64,000 nucleotides of DNA from Delphinus delphis (taxonomy: Eukaryota > Chordata > Mammalia > Artiodactyla > Delphinidae), in NCBI RefSeq assembly GCF_949987515.2, contig NC_082689.1:62081246-62145245 (forward strand), written 5' to 3'. Every line of letters begins with the position of its first letter. The first letter of the stretch is position 1. A model generated the notes under the pieces. It saw only the letters and a list, made by a program, of their open reading frames with translations, was not told where the DNA came from and searched no databases. Of this stretch, positions 54,801 through 60,800 are shown piece by piece. A program made the position numbers and the translations under genes.

Positions 54801-57800
54801 GAAAGTAGGCACAGAGGGAACCTACATCAACATAACAAAGGCCACATATGACAAACCCACAGCCAATATCGTCCTCAATGGTGAAAAACTGAAAGCGTTT
54901 CCACTAAGATCAGGAACAAGACAAGGTTGCCCACTCTCACCACTCTTACTCAACATAGTTTTGGAAGTTTTAGCCACAGCAATCAGAGAAGAAAAGGAAA
55001 TAAAAGGAATCCAAATCGGAAAAGAAGAAGTAAAGCTGTCACTGTTTGCAGATGACATGATACTATACATAGAGAATCCTAAAGAAGCTACCAGTAAACT
55101 ACTAGAGCTAATCAATGAATTTGGTAAAGTAGCAGAATACAAAATTAATGCACAGAAATCTCTGGCATTCCTATACACTAATGATGAAAAATCTGAAAGT
55201 GAAATCAAGAAAACACTCCTATTTACCACTGCAAGAAAAAGAATAAAATATCTAGGAATAAACCTACCTAAGGAGACAAAAGAACTGTATGCAGAAAATG
55301 ATAAGACACTGATGAAAGAAATTAAAGATGATACAAATAGATGGAGAGATATACCATGTTCTTGGATTGGAAGAATCAACATTGTGAAAATGACTCTACT
55401 ACCCAAAGCAATCTACAGATTCAATGCAATCCCTATCAAACTGCCAATAGCATTTTTCACAGAACTAGAACAAAAAATTTCACAATTTGTATGGAAACAC
55501 AAAAGACCCCGAATAGCCAAAGCAATCTTGAGAACGAAAAAAGGAGCTGGAGGAATCAGGCTCTGTGACTTCATACTATACTACAAAGCTACAGTAATCA
55601 AGACAGTATGGTACTGGCACAAAAACAGAAATATAGATCAATGGAACAGGATAGAAAGCCCAGAGATAAACCAATGCACATATGGTCACCTTATCATTGA
55701 TAAAGGAGGCAGGAATGTACAGTGGAGAAAGGACAGCCTCTTCAATAAGTGGTGCTGGGAAAACTAAACAGGTACATGTAAAAGTATGAGATTAGATCAC
55801 TCCCTAACACCATACACAAAAATAAGCTCAAAATGGATTAAAGACCTACATGTAAGGCCAGAAACTATCAAACTCTTAGAGGAAAACATAGGCAGAACAC
55901 TCTATGACATAAATCACAGCACGATCCTTTTTGACCCACCTCCTAAAGAAATGGAAATAAAAACAAAAATAAACAAATGGGACCTAATGAAACTTCAAAG
56001 CTTTTGCACAGCAAAGGAAACCATAAACAAGACCAAAAGACAACCCTCAGAATGGGAGAAAATATTTGCAACTGAAAAATGAAGCAACTGACAACGGATT
56101 CATCTCCAATATTTACAAGCAGCTCATGCAGCTCAATAACAAAAAAACAAACAACCCAATCCAAAAATGGGCAGAAGCCCTAAACAGACATTTCTCCAGA
56201 GAAGATATACAGACTGCCAAAAATACATGAAAGAATGCTCAACATCATTAATCATTAGAGAAATGCAAATCAAAACTACAATGAGATATCATCTCACACC
56301 AGTCAGAATGGCCATCATCAAAAAATCTCGAAACAGAGAAACTGGTAAAAAAACAAACAAACAAAAAACAAAAAAAACCTCGAAACAATAAATGCTGGAG
56401 AGGGTGTGGAGAAAAGGGAACACTCTTGCACTGTTGGTGGGAATGTGAATTGGTGCAGCCACTATGGAGAACAGTATGCAGGTTCCTTAAAAAACTACAA
56501 ATAGAAATACCATATGACCCAGCAATCCCACTACTGGGCATATACCCTGAGAAAACCATAATTCAAAAAGGGTCATGTACCAGAATGTTCACTGCAGCCC
56601 TATTTACAATAGCCAGGACATGGAAACAACCTAAGTGTCCATCATCGGATGAATGGATAAAGAAGATGTGGCACATATATACAATGGAATATTACTCAGC
56701 CATAAAAAGAAACGAAATTGAGCTATTTGTAATGAGGTGGATGGACCTAGAGTCTGTCATACAGAGTGAAGTAAGTCAGAAACGGAAAGACAAATACCAT
56801 ATGCTAACACATATATATGGAATTTAAGAAAAAAAAATGTCATGAAGAACCTAGGGGAAAGACAGGAATAAAGACACAGACCTACTAGAGAATGGACTTG
56901 AGGATATGGGGAGGGGGAAGGGTACGCTGGGACAAAGTGAGAGAGTGGCATGGACATATATACACTACCAAACGTAAAATAGCTAGCTAGTGGGAAGCAG
57001 CCACATGGCACAGGGAGATCAGCTCGGTGCTTTGGTATCACCTAGAGGGGTGGGATAGGGAGGGTGAGAGGGAGGGAGATGCAAGAGGGAGGAGATATGG
57101 GGATATATGTATATGTATAGCTGATTCACTTTGTTATAAAGCAGAAACTAACACACCATTGTAAAGCAGTTATACTCCAATAAAGATGTTAAAAAAAAAA
57201 AAAAAAAGAAAGAAGAAACTCTGCCCAAGATTTTTATTGGGAGCAGGTCACATAGGTACCCACTGCCTAGCACATACCAAAGTTCTAGACTCCCAGAAAG
57301 AAAGCAGGTATGTTCAGCATAAACCACATTGTTTGTACAGTTTAGGCACAGAGAGCCATTCTTATCAGTGGGATGGTGGAAACTCTCCCAAAATCAAAGT
57401 TCCCAGATACCAGTCAAGGGCCAACCTTGGAGGCAGGCCTTTCAAAGGATAGCATTCAGGCCTTCTTTATTAACTCTTTTCTGCACAGTGGTTTATCAGC
57501 ATTACCTGCCCCCTGCAATCTTTTCTGTCTGTTTATTACAGCAAGACTCACCTTTTTAAAAGAAGTATTTGGCATCCTTCTACTGGGTCTCTGTTCAAGT
57601 GGAATTACTCCCTCCTTGTAACTTGGCTAACTCTTAAATTAGTCAGATGACACCTTAAAAATCATGCCCTAAGGAAAATCTTGCCTAATTTTAAATTTGT
57701 GTGTTTCTGCGTGTGTGTGTGTGTAGTGTGCCTGTGCACACATGCATACACACACACATGCTTTCTCTTACCAATGTTTATGGGTTGGGGTGGGAACTTG

Positions 57801-60800
57801 ATATAAGCTGAGCCAGTCAGAGTACCTGTCCGGGATTTCTCTAACTGGAGGCAAAGGGAAGGTGTAAAGATGTGAGCCTGGAAATATCAGAGGTCATGCT
57901 CCTAGTCTATGGCAGAGACTGTCTAAGGCAAGGCTGAATGAAGCAGATCCACAGAGAGAGGGATAGACCCAAGATGGCAAGAACCCTGCTAGCATCTGAA
58001 GCCATGGTTCTGGTCATCCCTAAGACTACCAATTCCTACAGTTTGGTTATGTGAGTCCATCAGTGCTCTTTCTTTGTGCTTATAAGCTAGTTCTAAATGG
58101 ATTTCTAAATATCTTAACACCTAACGCATGCCAGGTTATAGACAATAAGGACTTGGAGTCTGGATAGTAAGAGAGACAGATGGCTGTATGTATGTACAGG
58201 GTGTGATGGGAGCAAACAGAGGAGGAACTAATATAGACTAAGGGCAGGGAATAGAAAAAAATTCAAGCCTCCTGCCCCAATGAGGAGAGTTAGTCTTGAA
58301 TGATGAAGAGAAATAAGCCATAATAAGGAAGGCAAAGATGGAATGAGGCAAGGAAAGGGGGATTCCAGACAGAGGAAGCTGTTTGTAGAAGGGTCACAAA
58401 AAGAGCCCAAGACTTACAAGAATTGTAAATTGTCCAATGTATCTAGACTTATAAGTAGCAATCTACGAGAGATGAAGCTAGAAAAGTAATCTTTATGCCG
58501 AAGACCAAAGGTTGCAAACTGAGGGTTACCTGTCTGAATGCAGCATGGAGAGATGTTTGGTTTGTCTTTATCCTGTTTTGTCTTTAGTTACTGACATTTA
58601 AAACTCGGATATTGCTTGTAAAAGTCCAGATTTCCACTTACTCTTAAAAAACAGGAAGATCTGACAATACTGGGTCCACATTCTTACATGACGACAGGTA
58701 TCTGGAGCTGAACAGTAAGTGTGTCCTCTTCGGCCAAGCATGCATTCTCTAACTTGTCACAGTCCCCAACTCCCATTTATATCAAACCAAAGACATTATT
58801 GTTAAGAATGAGTTTAGGCTATGAAGCCAAATTGTCTAGATTTAAATTGACTCTTCTGATCTTAGGCAAGTTAGTTAAACACTCTGTTTCTATTTTTTCA
58901 TCTGTTAAATGAGGATAATATCACCTGCTTTAAAGGGATTAAGTTAAATGCTTAAAAAGTGATTGGCGGGCTTCCCTGGTGGCGCAGTGGTTGAGAGTCC
59001 ACCTGCCGATGCAGGGGACATGGGTTCGTGCCCCGGTCCGGGAAGATCCCACATGCCGCGGAGCGGCTGGGCCCGTGAGCCATGGCCGCTGAGCCTGCGC
59101 GTCCGGAGCCTGTGCTCCACAACGAGAGAGGCCACGACAGTGAGAGGCCCACATAACGCAAAAAAAAAAAAAAAAAAAAAAATAGTGATTGGCAATGGCA
59201 ATCAGTAAATATCTGTTGTTATTAATATTACTATTTACGTTACTTATTTGATATCTATAAGCATTTGATTTATAGAATCTAGACTGAGCAATGAGAAGTA
59301 ATTTTAAGCAGGATAGGGATAATATTAGATTTGAATTTTAAAATATTCACTGCTGCTTCTTAGGAGAAAGGGACTAAAACAAGACTAGAGGCAAGAACAC
59401 CTATTAGCAGATAGCAAAAGTACTCTAGCATATGTCAAATTAGATGGCCTGATGGAAAGAATGGGTCGAATCAGAGAAGTATTTAGATGACAGAAATTAC
59501 AGCATTTGGTAGAGCTTTGGAGGTAGAAAATAATGGCAGACTCTCATTCTACAAAGAGTAACTAGTAGTAGTATTGACTAAAATGGAAAACAGAGGAAGA
59601 GAGCAAGTTTGGATGAGAAGAAAATGAATTAATGTTATATATGTTGAGTTTGAGGCATGTGTAGGCATGTGAGGCATATATATATATGTTATATATGTTG
59701 AGTTTGAGGCATGTGTAGCTCCGATCTACCATGGAGCTGTAGACCGGAGCTAGAATATGTGGGAATCATCAAAGGATAGGTACAGATGATGCTATAGGAA
59801 AGAAGGTAAAATTGAGAAGGGGTCAGGAACCAAGCAACAACTCAAAGAATGGGAAGAGGAAGAGGTGAATGAAAAGGAGCCTTGAAAATGAGCAGAAAAA
59901 GAGATACAAGGAAAACCAAGAAAGGACGGTATCAAAATTAAAAAAAGAGTATTTCATGACGATTAAATGTTTTAATAGAATGCTAAAAATTAGAGAATTT
60001 GTCTACTAAGCACAAAACAAAATGATTTTAACCAGTAAGTGATTTACATGGCCTAGAAATACCACTCACATTTAGTTTCTTCTCATTATAAACTACATAA
60101 ATTAACTTTTAATTAAAAAGAAATGATGCATTAAAAAAATGACAACGACTTTTTAAGCATAATTTTAGCTTTTTGTTGTAGCAAACTACTAATTTTTTTT
60201 TTGTTACTTTGCCTTGATTACCATCATTTTAAAAATATTTAAACTGGAAGTTTAAAGTCACAGATTAAGCTTAAGTTCTCACATTCACTCATTCATTTAA
60301 GAAATATTTATTTACTGAATACTTGCCATGTGTGAAATCAATGCATTTTAGGGACTTAGGGAAAAAACAAGGAATCACTCATTTGAGGTGTATACTAAGT
60401 CAACAGGTTGCTGTCTTCCAAGGTTACAACAGAGAGCAAATCCCTTCACATGTAATTATCAAAATTTAAAAAGGAGAAAAAGGAATTGGATATCTACTCT
60501 CAACCTGTTTTTTAAAAAAACCAAAAATCACAATCAACCTACCTGAGGGTAAACAAAGGAAGATCAATATTTATTTTAAATGCCTTAAAAGCACACAGAC
60601 TTTAAACAATGGTACAGATTTTAAGTTTTATAGTGCTACTGCATGATAGGAAAAAGGAAGGGTGTAGGGAGACAAGGCACTTTCAAGGGCCCTATAATAA
60701 AAGCTTGCCCCTACTGATCACATATGATAAAGAGTCTGGTAAGGTAGAAATGTTGGCCTGAGGCTCTTTAAAATGTGAATTTCTCCTCAGAATCACAAAT

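Larger units (their letters stand above)
50116..57212 (+). mobile_element. Near full-length L1 retrotransposon, inactive
   Basis: A 7.1-kb artiodactyl-type L1 with a CpG-rich 5' UTR, ORF1, ORF2, a 3' UTR ending CCAATAAAGATGTT and an A-tail. Target duplications lie at 50100-50115 and 57213-57228 with one mismatch. ORF1 and ORF2 each contain stops or frameshifts, and a SINE sits in ORF2, so it cannot move itself. It is antisense to UBR3 within its 13.5-kb intron. Confidence 0.93.

Noticed and set aside
54553..55767. 404-codon open frame as an intact gene
   Set aside because: It is only the reverse-transcriptase part of an L1 ORF2 that is broken on both sides by stops, frameshifts and a SINE.
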